Assembly (NCBI GenBank): GCA_903900235.1
Contig: CAIUMH010000031.1
Location: 54,471-118,470 of the forward strand
DNA from: an uncultured Actinomycetes bacterium
GTDB lineage: Bacteria; Actinomycetota; Acidimicrobiia; Acidimicrobiales; RAAP-2
Direction: 5' to 3'
Length of the DNA: 64,000 nucleotides
Shown here: piece by piece, positions 38,116 through 47,268 of the stretch
Position numbering within the stretch: the first letter of the stretch is position 1
Layout of the letters: each line of letters opens with the position of its first letter
Position numbers and translations under genes: made by a program
Notes under the pieces: generated by a model
What the model was told of the DNA's origin: nothing
The model's database searches: none
What the model saw: the letters and a program-made list of their open reading frames with translations, nothing else

Positions 38116-38206
38116 CGGATCCCCCTTGCGCGGCATCCACCTGACGCCGCGTCAGATGGTAGCCAATCACATCGCCCGACGGCGGCCTGACCGCTCCGCC
38201 TCCTCG

Positions 38207-39082
38207 TCAGCCGACGTTGGCGATGACGTCCTCGGCATAGCGGCGCAGGCCTGAGAGCTTGCTCGAGAGCTCCTCAGGGTCCGGGCCGACGTGGTACGGG
38301 TAGCGGAACCCGACGATGACGTCGGTCACGCCGGCCTCCTCGAGCCGGGCGATGCCGTCGGGTGAGTAGGCGTCGATCGAGATCGCGTGGATCTCGAACG
38401 GCTTGTCGAGCGTGCCGTGCTCCTCGCGCAGCTGGTGCAGGCGGGTGATCATCCCTGGCAGCTCGGAGAGATCGCCGCCGCCGTGGAGCCAGCCGTCGCC
38501 CATCACCGCGGCCCGTCGCAGGGCCGGCTCGCCATGGCCGCCGACGAGGAGGGGGACGTGCTCGGTCGGGACCGGCGACATCTTGATGCTCGGCACGTCG
38601 AAGATCTCGCCGTGGTACTCGAAGAACCCACCGACCATGAGTCCCTTGAGGATCTCCATCGACTCGTCCATCCGCTTGCCGCGCCGCTCCCAGGGCACGC
38701 CCAAGATGTCGTAGTCCTCGCGCCACGGCGACGAGCCCACGCCGAGGCCCAGGCGGTTGTTGGTCAGCACGGCGGTGCTCATCGCCTGCTTGGCCACCAT
38801 CACCGGATGGCGCATAGGCAACTTGAGGACGAAGGTCACGAACCGCAGCGTCTCGGTGACCGCACCGAGCGCCGGGATCAGGCTGAAGGGCTCGATGAAC
38901 GGCTTGTCCTCGAGGAACTCTCGGGTGCCGTCAGGATTGAAGGGGTAGACCGAGTCGGCCTCCTCCGGGTAGCAGATGCTGTCGGGCACGACCATGGAGT
39001 GGTAGCCCGCCTCCTCGGCCGCCTGGGCGAGGACCGGATAGAACTGCGGGTCCACCATGGACTCGGCATAGGTGAAGCGCAT
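38207..39082 (-). CDS. LLM-class F420-dependent oxidoreductase
   Basis: This 291-aa luciferase-like monooxygenase-fold protein has landmarks of the F420-dependent actinobacterial branch: VVPDSICYPE near the N-terminus, RLGLGVGSSPWREDYDILGVPWERRGKRMDE, and HVPLLVGGHGEPALRRAA. These barrels bind F420 or FMN and pass hydride to varied substrates. It lies 36 nt from a divergent FMN oxidase. The cofactor call is by family resemblance. Confidence 0.85.
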   Translation of the reverse strand: MRFTYAESMVDPQFYPVLAQAAEEAGYHSMVVPDSICYPEEADSVYPFNPDGTREFLEDKPFIEPFSLIPALGAVTETLRFVTFVLKLPMRHPVMVAKQAMSTAVLTNNRLGLGVGSSPWREDYDILGVPWERRGKRMDESMEILKGLMVGGFFEYHGEIFDVPSIKMSPVPTEHVPLLVGGHGEPALRRAAVMGDGWLHGGGDLSELPGMITRLHQLREEHGTLDKPFEIHAISIDAYSPDGIARLEEAGVTDVIVGFRYPYHVGPDPEELSSKLSGLRRYAEDVIANVG

Positions 39083-39118
39083 GTTGACCCCCCGTCGGAT
39101 CGGCCTACGATTTGGCCG

Positions 39119-40243
39119 ATGTCTCCCTATCCTGCCAGCGCACTCGGCCTCGGTGCCGGACCGGTCCCGCCACCGTCGGACCTCGACCTCGTCGCCCTCG
39201 AGGCCTTGGCCGCTCAGAACCTCGGTCCGATGGCCTACGCCTACTACTCGGGCGGAGCCGACGAGGAGGTGCTGCTCGGCGAGAACCAGCTCGCCTGGCA
39301 GCGCCTTCGCCTCCACCCCCGGGTCCTCGTCGATGTGTCGGAGATCACGACGCGCACCTCGGTGCTCGGCGACGAGGTGATGATGCCGATTCTCGTGGCC
39401 CCCACCGCCATCCAGCGCCTGGCCCACGCCGACGGCGAGCTGGCCACCGCCCGCGGGGCGGCCATGGCCGGGACCGTGATGTGCCTCTCGTCGCTGTCGA
39501 ACACCCCGCTCGACGAGGTGGCTGCGGCCGGTGGCGGCGCGCCCCAGTGGATGCAGGTGTACATCCTGCGCGATCGGGGCCGCACCCGTGACATGGTCGA
39601 GCGCGTGGTCGCCGCCGGCTATCGGTCGCTGGCGGTGACCGTGGACGCCCCAGTCTCGGGCCGTCGGACCTCCGAGCTGCGCGGGGAGGTCCGCCTCCCT
39701 GACGACCTCGCGCTCCCCAACCTCGCCGACGAGTCCTCGGCGCACGCTGCCGGAGAGGGCTTCATGGCCGTGGTTAGCCGAGAGTTCGACCCGTCGATCA
39801 CCTTCGACGACCTGGCCTGGCTGGCCGAGATCTCCGGCCTCCCGGTGACAGCCAAGGGCGTGGCCCGAGGCGACGACGCGGCACGCTGCATCGATGCCGG
39901 CGCGGCCGGCGTGATCGTGTCGAACCACGGCGCCCGTCAGCTCGACGACGCCCCCGCCACCGCCGACGTGCTCCGCGAGGTCGTCGACGCCGTGGCCGGT
40001 CGCGGCGAGGTCTTCGTCGACGGCGGCATCCGGCGCCCCGCCGACGTGGTCAAGGCCGTGGCGCTCGGCGCCCGAGCGGTCCTGCTCGGTCGACCGGTGC
40101 TCTATGCCCTCGCCGCAGGCGGGGCTGACGGGGTCGGTGGCCTGCTCAGCTGGTTCGCCCTCGAGATGCGCCGCACCATGGCACTGGTCGGTGCACCCAC
40201 CATCGCCGACCTCGACCCCTCGCTCGTCCGGCCGGCGCGCTGA
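39119..40243 (+). CDS. FMN-dependent alpha-hydroxy-acid oxidase (lactate/glycolate type)
   Basis: This 374-aa enzyme oxidises 2-hydroxy acids to 2-oxo acids. FMN and active-site motifs are visible: AYYSGGADEE at the N-terminus, PTAIQRLAHADGE, the lysine in GLPVTAKGV, the catalytic histidine and arginine in VSNHGARQLDD, and VDGGIRRPADVVKA. It could be lactate oxidase, lactate 2-monooxygenase or glycolate oxidase. Its stop overlaps the next gene by 1 nt, so its product or substrate may be linked to the acyl-CoA ligase. Confidence 0.87.
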   Translation: MSPYPASALGLGAGPVPPPSDLDLVALEALAAQNLGPMAYAYYSGGADEEVLLGENQLAWQRLRLHPRVLVDVSEITTRTSVLGDEVMMPILVAPTAIQRLAHADGELATARGAAMAGTVMCLSSLSNTPLDEVAAAGGGAPQWMQVYILRDRGRTRDMVERVVAAGYRSLAVTVDAPVSGRRTSELRGEVRLPDDLALPNLADESSAHAAGEGFMAVVSREFDPSITFDDLAWLAEISGLPVTAKGVARGDDAARCIDAGAAGVIVSNHGARQLDDAPATADVLREVVDAVAGRGEVFVDGGIRRPADVVKAVALGARAVLLGRPVLYALAAGGADGVGGLLSWFALEMRRTMALVGAPTIADLDPSLVRPAR

Positions 40244-41862
40244 TGACGACATTCGCCGACCTCCTCGAGGCCCGGCGCGGGGATCCCCACCCTGGCCTCG
40301 TCGAGCACGGTCGCTCGCTGACGTGGGACGAGGTGGTCCACGAGGCCGACCGCCGCGCTGGCTGGCTCGACGCCCGACGCACCAAGGCCCCGCCCAACGT
40401 CGGGATCCTTCTGCCCAACGGGGTCGACTACCTGCTCTGGCTCTTCGGCGCCGCTCGCGCCGGCTGGGCCGTCGTCGGTATCAACCCCACCCGGCGAGGC
40501 GAGGTGCTGGCCGCCGACATCCGGGCCACCGACTGCCAGCTCGTCCTCGCCGACGACGAGGGTCGGGCGATGCTCGAAGGCCTCGACCTCGGCCCGGCCA
40601 CCGAGGAGGTCCACCTCATCGACCCGATCGCCCTCGGCGATCCGATCGAGACACGCCGAGCCGTCGCCGAGGATGACCTGCTGCTCCTGCTCTTCACCTC
40701 GGGGACGACGGGGACACCCAAGGCGGTGCGCTGCACCCAGGGCCGTCTCGCCGGAATCGCCGAGACGGCAGCTCCGGCCTACGGCTATCGCACCGAGGAC
40801 GTCTGCTACTGCCCCATGCCGCTGTTCCACGGCAATGCCCTGATGGCCCTCGTGGGGCCCTCGGTGCTCGTCGGCGCCACCATCGCCCTGCGCCCCCGGT
40901 TCTCCGCCTCGGCATTCCTCGACGACGTGCGGACCTTCGGCGCCACCACGTTCACCTATGTCGGCAAGGCCATCTCCTACCTCCTCGCCATCGACGAGCG
41001 CCCCGACGACGGGTACACCACCCTGACCCGGGCCTTCGGCACCGAGGCCTCGGCCGCCGACCGGCTCCGCTTCGTCGAGCGCTTCGGCTGCCGGCTCGTC
41101 GAGGGCTATGGCTCGAGCGAGGGCGGGGTCAACATCGTGGCCAGCCCCGACACCCCCGCCGGAGCGCTCGGCCCAGCACCGACAGGCGTCGACCTCGCCG
41201 TCGTCGACCCCGAGACCGGGATCGAGCGAGATCGGGCGGTCTTCGATGCAGCAGGCCAGCTGCTCAACGGAACCGCCGCCATCGGGGAGATCGTGAACCG
41301 CAGCGGTGGCGGCAAGTTCGAGGGCTACTACGGCGACGCCCAGGCCGAGCAGAGCCGGCTGCGCGACGGCTGGTACTGGACCGGGGACCTGGCCTACCGC
41401 GACGAGGCGGGCTACTTCTGGTTCGCCGGGCGCTCGGGTGACTGGCTCCGGGTCGACTCCGAGAACATGGCGGCCACCCCCATCGAGGCCGTCCTGGCCC
41501 GCTACCCGGGGTTCGCCGGCGTGGCCGTCTACGCGGTGCCCGACGTCGACACCGCCGGCGGGGACGCCGTGATGGCCGCCGTCGAGCTCCGAGGCAGCGG
41601 CTTCGACCCCGACGACCTGGTCGCCTGGCTGCGCCGCCAGCCCGACCTCGGCACCAAGTGGGCGCCAGCGTTCGTGCGGATCACCGACAAGCTCGACGAG
41701 ACCGCCACGGGCAAGATCACCAAGGTCCGCCTACGCGAGGAGGCCTGGCACGCCGACGACCCCATCTGGGTCCGGCCTGTACGAGCGGATCGCTACCGAC
41801 CCCTGACCGACGCCGACATCGCCGACCTCGACGCCCGACTGGCCGCCCGTGCCCGCACCTGA
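40243..41862 (+). CDS. AMP-dependent acyl-CoA synthetase
   Basis: This 539-aa FadD-like ligase activates a carboxylate as CoA thioester. Motifs are LLLFTSGTTGTPKAV (P-loop), YGSSEGGVN (A5), the YWTGDLAYRDEAGYFWFAGR hinge, and the catalytic lysine in ATGKITKVRL near the end. It is translationally coupled to the hydroxy-acid oxidase upstream and overlaps a small cysteine-rich protein downstream. The substrate may be a fatty, bile-type or hydroxy acid; sequence alone does not tell. Confidence 0.87.
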   Translation: MTTFADLLEARRGDPHPGLVEHGRSLTWDEVVHEADRRAGWLDARRTKAPPNVGILLPNGVDYLLWLFGAARAGWAVVGINPTRRGEVLAADIRATDCQLVLADDEGRAMLEGLDLGPATEEVHLIDPIALGDPIETRRAVAEDDLLLLLFTSGTTGTPKAVRCTQGRLAGIAETAAPAYGYRTEDVCYCPMPLFHGNALMALVGPSVLVGATIALRPRFSASAFLDDVRTFGATTFTYVGKAISYLLAIDERPDDGYTTLTRAFGTEASAADRLRFVERFGCRLVEGYGSSEGGVNIVASPDTPAGALGPAPTGVDLAVVDPETGIERDRAVFDAAGQLLNGTAAIGEIVNRSGGGKFEGYYGDAQAEQSRLRDGWYWTGDLAYRDEAGYFWFAGRSGDWLRVDSENMAATPIEAVLARYPGFAGVAVYAVPDVDTAGGDAVMAAVELRGSGFDPDDLVAWLRRQPDLGTKWAPAFVRITDKLDETATGKITKVRLREEAWHADDPIWVRPVRADRYRPLTDADIADLDARLAARART

Positions 41863-42091
41863 CGGCGCCCCTCTCGTCCCCCGGCCCGAGCGCCTCGACC
41901 CCGCGCACCACGACTACGAGCGGATCCTCGCCGCCCACGCCGCGGCGGTGGCCGCCGGCGAGGCCCTCTACCGCGACCCGACCACGGGCCTGATGGTCTT
42001 CACCTCGGCCACGCTCCTCGAACGGGGCTGGTGCTGCGAGCGCGGGTGTCGCCACTGCCCCTTCCCCAACGGGCAGCCCCGGCCTCACTGA
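41849..42091 (+). CDS. DUF5522-like small cysteine-rich protein
   Basis: This 80-aa protein has the C-terminal signature GLMVFTSATLLERGWCCERG followed by CRHCPFPNG, which I recall from DUF5522. The four clustered cysteines suggest a metal or redox site. It starts with GTG, 14 nt inside the upstream ligase, so it is translationally coupled. Function is unknown in any organism I can recall. Confidence 0.75.
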   Translation: MPAPDGAPLVPRPERLDPAHHDYERILAAHAAAVAAGEALYRDPTTGLMVFTSATLLERGWCCERGCRHCPFPNGQPRPH

Positions 42092-42100
42092 CCTCGGCGG

Positions 42101-43924
42101 TCAGAAGGTGTCGATGAACCGCCGTCGGGGCTCGCCGAGGCGGGCCGGCGCCGCGGCGAGCAGGCGGATGATGAGCGCTCTTGTCTCCGCTGGATCGATC
42201 ACGTCGTCGATCTCGAGGTGGGCGGCCACGTTGAGCGCCCGGCCGTGCTCGTAGGCCGCGGCGATCATGGCCGCCTCGGCCTCCTGGCGCGCCACCGGGT
42301 CCTCGATGGCCTCGAGCTCCCTACGAAAGCCCAGGCGAACCGCTCCCTCGAGGCCCATCCCGCCGAGCTCGCCCGACGGCCAGGCGACGGTGGCGAGCGG
42401 GATCCGGAGGCTGCCGGCGGCCATGGCCTGGGCCCCGAGGCCGTAGGCCCGGCGCAGCACGATGGCGACGACGGGGACGCTGAGCGCACCGGCCGCCACG
42501 AACATGCGACTGACATGGCGGACGAGCCCCGTGGCCTCGGCCTCGGGCCCCACCATGAAGCCCGGCGTGTCGATCAGGCTGATCACCGGGATGCCCCGGG
42601 CTTCGGCCATCTGGAGGTGGCGGGCGGCCTTGTCGGCCGCCGGCGCGTCGATCGCCCCGGCCAGGGTCCGCGAGTCGTTGGCCAGGATCGCCACGGTGCG
42701 CCCGTCGATCCGGGCGAGCCCGGTCACCATGTTGGGAGCGAAGTCCGGGCGCAGCTCGATCAGCGTCCCGACGTCGACGATCCCCTCGATGGCGGTTCGG
42801 GGGTCGAACGCCCGCTTGCGCTCGGCCGGCACCACCGCTCGGAGGGCCTGGGTGTCCGGGGCCACACCGGGCTCGGCTGCCTGGAAGAGCCCCAAGAGCC
42901 GGCGGGCCACGTCCACCGCCTCGGCCTCGTCTCGAACGACGAGGTCCACCGAGCCGGCGGCGGCATGGACCACCACCGGTCCCACCTCGTCGGGAGCCAC
43001 GACGCCGAGCCCCCCGCCCTCGATCATGGCCGGGCCGCCCATGCCGATCGAGGCGCCCTCGACGGCGATCACGATGTCACAGCAGCCGAGCAGCGCGGCA
43101 TTGCCGGCGAAGCAGCGGCCCGCGGCGATCCCGATCAGCGGCACCTGGCCCGACAGCCGGGCGAAGAGGGCGAAGGCCCCGGTGTCGAGGCCCGTGACCA
43201 CGGCGGTGTCGGTGTCGCCCGGTCGACCACCGCCGCCCTCGGCGAAGAGCACCACCGGCAGGCCCAGGCGCTCGGCGAGCTCGAAGAGCCGATCCTTCTT
43301 GGCATGGTTGCGCTGGCCCTGGGTGCCGGCGAGGACCATGTAGTCGTACGACACCACCACGCAGCTCGACGCCTCAGGTCCGAAGCGCTCGGCGTTGACG
43401 GTGGCGATGCCCCCGATCAGCCCGTCGGCCGGGGTCTCGGCGATCAGCTCCGCCTCGGAGCGGCGGGCCCGCTGGGCGGCATAGGCGAAGCGGCCGTACT
43501 CGACCAGGCTCCCCTCGTCGACGAGGTCCGCCACGTTCTCCCGCGCCGTGCGCAGGCCGAGGACGTGGCGCTTGGCCACGCGCTCGGGCCGGGCGGCGTC
43601 GGCCAGCGTCGCCTCGCGGGCGAGGAGCTCGGCCAGACGGTCGGGAGCCTCCGCCGTCGCCTCAGCCTCGACGTCGGCAACCATGCTCACCCCACGCCCG
43701 ACCACGAGGAGGTCGCCCTTCGCCACGGCGTCGCCGACCGACGCGACGACCTCGGTGATCTCCATGGGCTCAGGCGCCGTGACAGGGTGCTCCATCTTCA
43801 TCGACTCGACGAGCGCCACGACGCTGTCGGCGCCGAGGGTCGCCCCGAGCGCAGCGGGGAGCGCTGCCACCGTGCCCACCATCGGTGAGCGGATCTCGAT
43901 CCTCGAACCCGTCGCATCGGCCAT
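42101..43924 (-). CDS. Biotin-carrier/carboxyltransferase fusion
   Basis: This 607-aa protein joins an N-terminal biotinyl domain (residues about 8-75; biotin lysine K43 in ESMKMEH) to a full carboxyltransferase of the acyl-CoA carboxylase beta type. The N-lobe has GGIATVNAERFGPEASSCVV and RNHAKKDR; the C-lobe has LIDTPGFMVGPEAEATG and the RAYGLGAQAM stretch. In most actinobacteria the carrier is fused to biotin carboxylase instead, so this order is unusual. No biotin carboxylase gene lies nearby. It should carboxylate an acyl-CoA when paired with a carboxylase encoded elsewhere. Substrate unknown. Confidence 0.85.
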   Translation of the reverse strand: MADATGSRIEIRSPMVGTVAALPAALGATLGADSVVALVESMKMEHPVTAPEPMEITEVVASVGDAVAKGDLLVVGRGVSMVADVEAEATAEAPDRLAELLAREATLADAARPERVAKRHVLGLRTARENVADLVDEGSLVEYGRFAYAAQRARRSEAELIAETPADGLIGGIATVNAERFGPEASSCVVVSYDYMVLAGTQGQRNHAKKDRLFELAERLGLPVVLFAEGGGGRPGDTDTAVVTGLDTGAFALFARLSGQVPLIGIAAGRCFAGNAALLGCCDIVIAVEGASIGMGGPAMIEGGGLGVVAPDEVGPVVVHAAAGSVDLVVRDEAEAVDVARRLLGLFQAAEPGVAPDTQALRAVVPAERKRAFDPRTAIEGIVDVGTLIELRPDFAPNMVTGLARIDGRTVAILANDSRTLAGAIDAPAADKAARHLQMAEARGIPVISLIDTPGFMVGPEAEATGLVRHVSRMFVAAGALSVPVVAIVLRRAYGLGAQAMAAGSLRIPLATVAWPSGELGGMGLEGAVRLGFRRELEAIEDPVARQEAEAAMIAAAYEHGRALNVAAHLEIDDVIDPAETRALIIRLLAAAPARLGEPRRRFIDTF

Positions 43925-44129
43925 CGCGGCACCCTAGCCAAGTCCCCGACCCCGACTCCTCGCTGACCCCTCGCCACCTGGTGGACGCCACCTGATGCCC
44001 CGCATCTGACACCAACACGGTGCAGGAGCCATCACCGCAGCGCGATCAGGCGTCGACCTTCGACCTGCAGTGCGATCCGGTGTCCCGAATTCCAGACATC
44101 CTCCACGTATCCGTTAATCAGGACTCTGG

Positions 44130-44135
44130 TACAAT
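44130..44135 (+). promoter_or_regulatory. -10 box of hipBA module 3, likely leaderless
   Basis: TACAAT ends 8 nt before the hipB ATG at 44144, so the message is probably leaderless. The -35 is weak. The segment over the start (GTCCGGATATGGA) is partly symmetrical and could be an operator. Confidence 0.5.
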
Positions 44136-44143
44136 GTCCGGAT

Positions 44144-44398
44144 ATGGAGACACCGAAGGTCGCACCGGAGCCTCACGGTCCGTACCGGATCTACACCCCT
44201 GAGTCGATCGGCGCGGCCATCCGTCACTTCCGGACGCAGGCGGGCATGACCCAAGCGGAGCTCGCCGAGTCGGCCGGCCTCCATCGGACGTATCTGTCGA
44301 ACCTCGAGAGCGGGAAGGAGACGGAGCAGGTCCGTCGGATCCTGCGCGTGCTCCGGGAGCTCGGAGTTCGGATGACCATCGACGAGGCGGAGTGGTGA
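44144..44398 (+). CDS. hipB: HipB-like HTH antitoxin, module 3
   Basis: This 84-aa protein carries a textbook XRE helix-turn-helix (SIGAAIRHFRTQAGMTQAEL, then ESAGLHRTYLSNLESGKETE). The C-terminal helix is short. It ends in EAEW with a GTGA overlap to hipA. It is clearly different from HipB of modules 1 and 2. Confidence 0.87.
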   Translation: METPKVAPEPHGPYRIYTPESIGAAIRHFRTQAGMTQAELAESAGLHRTYLSNLESGKETEQVRRILRVLRELGVRMTIDEAEW

Positions 44399-45624
44399 GG
44401 GAGCGGGACCTCGGCGTCTGGCTCTCCGGCGCGTTGGTCGCCACGATCGATCAGGATCGACGTGGTCCCCGCCTGACCTACACCCCAGAGGCGATCCGGC
44501 TCCACGGCCTCGGCACGCCGCTGCTCTCGCTGTCGCTGCCCGTCCGTGCCGAACGGTTCACCCAGGGCTCCGTGCGACCGTTCCTCGACGGCCTCCTGCC
44601 CGAGGGCGAGGCACGTCGGATCATCGCCCGCGACCTCAAGGTGGATCCCGACGACACCGTCGAGCTGATCGCGCTCCTCGGACGAGAGTGCGCCGGCGCC
44701 CTGATCATCCAGCCACTCGACGATGACCGGCCGCCAGGGATGACCACCTCCACGGCGGAGCCCCTCTCCGACGAGGAGCTGGCGAACCTGGTTGCCAACC
44801 TCCGAAGCGCTCCCCTCGGGGTGGGCGGTCGAGTGCGGGTCTCGCTGGCTGGTGTGCAGGAGAAGCTGGTGTTGACCCGGATGGTGGACGGCGGCTGGGG
44901 CCGTCCGGTCGACGGCACGCCGTCGACGCACATCCTCAAGCCGGAGATCGCCGCCTATCCGAACACTGTCGAGAACGAGGCCTTCTGCATGCGCATCGCC
45001 AAGCACCTCGGCCTTGAGGTGGCAGAGGTCGAGACGATCGAGGTGGCAGGGCGCAAGCTCCTCGTCGCCGAGCGCTTCGATCGCCTCGTTGGGCCGGACG
45101 GCACCGTGGAGCGCATCCATCAGGAGGACTTCTGCCAGGCGACCGGCATGCGGCCGGTCGACAAGTATGAGGAGGATGGCGGACCCTCCCTCTCAAGGAT
45201 CGCCGCCATCGTCGCCTCGGTGTCGATTCGCGGCTCGCTCGAGCGCCTGTTCCAATCCGTGCTGCTCAACGTCGTGTGCGGGAACGGTGACGCGCACGCC
45301 AAGAACTACTCAGTCCTGCACGGACGCGCTGGTGCGGTGCGCCTCTCGCCGCTCTACGACGTGATGTGCACGCTCGCCTTCGGGGATGACCGGCTGGCGA
45401 TGTACATCGACGACGTCCGCAGGACGGACCGCGTGACCACGGAGCGTCTGGTCAACGAAGGGGTGCGCTGGGGATTGACGCGCCGTCGGTGCGTGGAGCT
45501 TGCCGCAACCCTGCTCGATGGGGCACCAGCGGCGATTCAGATGGCGCGGCAGGAGACTGACGGCGTCCCAGACCCGGTCCTCAGCGCCATCGAGCGCCAG
45601 CTCGCCCGCCTCAACGCCCCCTAG
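44395..45624 (+). CDS. hipA: HipA-family kinase toxin, module 3
   Basis: This 409-aa HipA is full length and keeps every core motif. These are the N-subdomain CAGALIIQP, RVSLAGVQEKLVLTR (the phosphorylated-loop region), PSTHILKPE with the ATP lysine, ERFDR, the catalytic loop GNGDAHAKNYSVLH and the metal aspartate in LSPLYDVMCT. It should be an active Ser/Thr kinase restrained by HipB. A GTG at 44392 is an alternative start. Target unknown; E. coli HipA modifies glutamyl-tRNA synthetase. Confidence 0.92.
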   Translation: MRERDLGVWLSGALVATIDQDRRGPRLTYTPEAIRLHGLGTPLLSLSLPVRAERFTQGSVRPFLDGLLPEGEARRIIARDLKVDPDDTVELIALLGRECAGALIIQPLDDDRPPGMTTSTAEPLSDEELANLVANLRSAPLGVGGRVRVSLAGVQEKLVLTRMVDGGWGRPVDGTPSTHILKPEIAAYPNTVENEAFCMRIAKHLGLEVAEVETIEVAGRKLLVAERFDRLVGPDGTVERIHQEDFCQATGMRPVDKYEEDGGPSLSRIAAIVASVSIRGSLERLFQSVLLNVVCGNGDAHAKNYSVLHGRAGAVRLSPLYDVMCTLAFGDDRLAMYIDDVRRTDRVTTERLVNEGVRWGLTRRRCVELAATLLDGAPAAIQMARQETDGVPDPVLSAIERQLARLNAP

Positions 45625-45843
45625 CCCACACCAACGTTCGGAGCTCCCGAGGTCGATCGGAGTCGACCACCCATCGGTGAGGTCCGAACGAGTCCATCCT
45701 CGGCCAGCGGAGCCCGCCGGCACGCCGCTGCACCCCCGACGGACAGGGGACGGCCGACCAGGCCGCAGACCGGAGTCCGGCGGCACCCTGGCGACCTGAC
45801 GGACCGTCAGATGTTGAGGCGGTGGACGGGTACCCTTGTCACC

Positions 45844-47268
45844 ATGCGAGGCATCATCACAGCAGCGGGCTACGTCCCCTACCGCCGACTCGAAGGCAAG
45901 CAGATCAGCGCCTTCTTCGGCTCCGGCGGGGGCCGGGGCACGAGGACGGTGGCCAGCCACGACGAGGACACCACCACCATGGGCGTCGAGGCCGCACGCC
46001 GAGCGCTCGCCGGCGGCCTCACCGTCGACAGCCTCCGCTTCGCCACGCCGACGCCGGCCTACGTGGACAAGAACAATGCCTCGACCATCCACGCTGCCCT
46101 CCGCCTGCCCTCGAGCGTCGGCGCCTACGACGTCGGCGGGTCGCTCCGCTCGTGGACCGGGGCCCTCCTCGGCGCGCTCGACGGCCCGGGCCACGGCCTT
46201 GTGGTGGCCGCCGACCTGCGCGACGGCCTTCCCACCAGCGCGGACGAGGCCGGCTGTGGCGACGCGGCCGCCGCTGTCGTCGTCGGCGAGGGGACGGACG
46301 ACGCACCGGTGATCGCGGAGATCATCGGCCGCGGCGCTGCCACCGACGAGTTCCTTGACCGGTGGCGCAGCCCCGGCGACACCCGGCCCCGCCTGTGGGA
46401 GGAGCGCTTCGGCGAGACCCGGTACGCCGAGCTCTCCCGGGCCGCCTATGGCGCCGCACTGGCCGATGCCGGCGTCGAGGCCGACTCCGTCGACCGGCTG
46501 GTCATCAGCGGGATGCACGCCCGGGCCGTCAAGGCCGCCGGAGCCAAGCTCTCCGCCGGGCGCGACATCCTGGTCGACGAGGTCACCGCCGCCACCGGAC
46601 AGACCGGCGGGGCCCACGCCCTGCTCCTGCTGGCCGCCGCCCTTGAGGCGGCCGGGCCCGGTGAAGTCATCGTGCTGTTGAACCTGGCCGACGGCGCCGA
46701 CGCCCTGGTGCTGCGCGCCACCGAGGCCATCGCCACCGTCCGCCCGGCCGACCCGGTGGCCTCGCAGATCGCTACCGGAGCACCCCTGCCCTATGCCAAG
46801 TTCCTCACCTGGCGCGGTGCAGTCACCGTCGAGCCGCCCCGTCGACCCTCGCCCGATCGGGTCTCCTCGACCGCCGCATGGCGCAACGAGGACTGGAAGT
46901 TCGGCTTTGTCGGGTCCAAGGACCCCGCCACTGGTGCGATCTCAATGCCGCCGGCCCGAGTGTCGAAGGCCACCGGCGACGTCGACGCCATGGAGCCCGT
47001 GTCAATGGCCGATGCCGTCGGCACCATCGTGACCTTCACCATCGACAGGGTGGCCTACTCGCCGAGCCCGCCCATCGTCTTCGCCGTGGTCGACTTCGAC
47101 GGCGGCGGCCGATTCCCCATAGAGCTGACGGACGTCGACGCCGACGAGGTCAGCATCGGCGAGAAGGTCACCATGACCTTCCGGCGGCTCTTCACGTCGG
47201 ACGGAATCCACGACTATTTCTGGAAGGGCCGCCCGGTGCGGACGGCCACGAGCACCAAGGAGGCCTGA
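45844..47268 (+). CDS. Ketosynthase/HMG-CoA-synthase-like protein fused to DUF35 OB-fold
   Basis: This 474-aa protein has an N-terminal thiolase-fold part (about 1-300) of the HMG-CoA synthase/KAS III type and a C-terminal DUF35/OB-fold part (about 320-474, with GTIVTFTIDRVAYSPSPPIV and KVTMTFRRLF). At the position of the nucleophilic cysteine the sequence reads AYDVGGSLRSWTGALLGA, so the cysteine is missing. The four cysteines of the DUF35 zinc knuckle are also absent. It is coupled by a 3-nt overlap to a thiolase. The layout recalls the archaeal thiolase/DUF35/HMG-CoA synthase complex, but here the synthase part may be non-catalytic. Confidence 0.8.
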   Translation: MRGIITAAGYVPYRRLEGKQISAFFGSGGGRGTRTVASHDEDTTTMGVEAARRALAGGLTVDSLRFATPTPAYVDKNNASTIHAALRLPSSVGAYDVGGSLRSWTGALLGALDGPGHGLVVAADLRDGLPTSADEAGCGDAAAAVVVGEGTDDAPVIAEIIGRGAATDEFLDRWRSPGDTRPRLWEERFGETRYAELSRAAYGAALADAGVEADSVDRLVISGMHARAVKAAGAKLSAGRDILVDEVTAATGQTGGAHALLLLAAALEAAGPGEVIVLLNLADGADALVLRATEAIATVRPADPVASQIATGAPLPYAKFLTWRGAVTVEPPRRPSPDRVSSTAAWRNEDWKFGFVGSKDPATGAISMPPARVSKATGDVDAMEPVSMADAVGTIVTFTIDRVAYSPSPPIVFAVVDFDGGGRFPIELTDVDADEVSIGEKVTMTFRRLFTSDGIHDYFWKGRPVRTATSTKEA

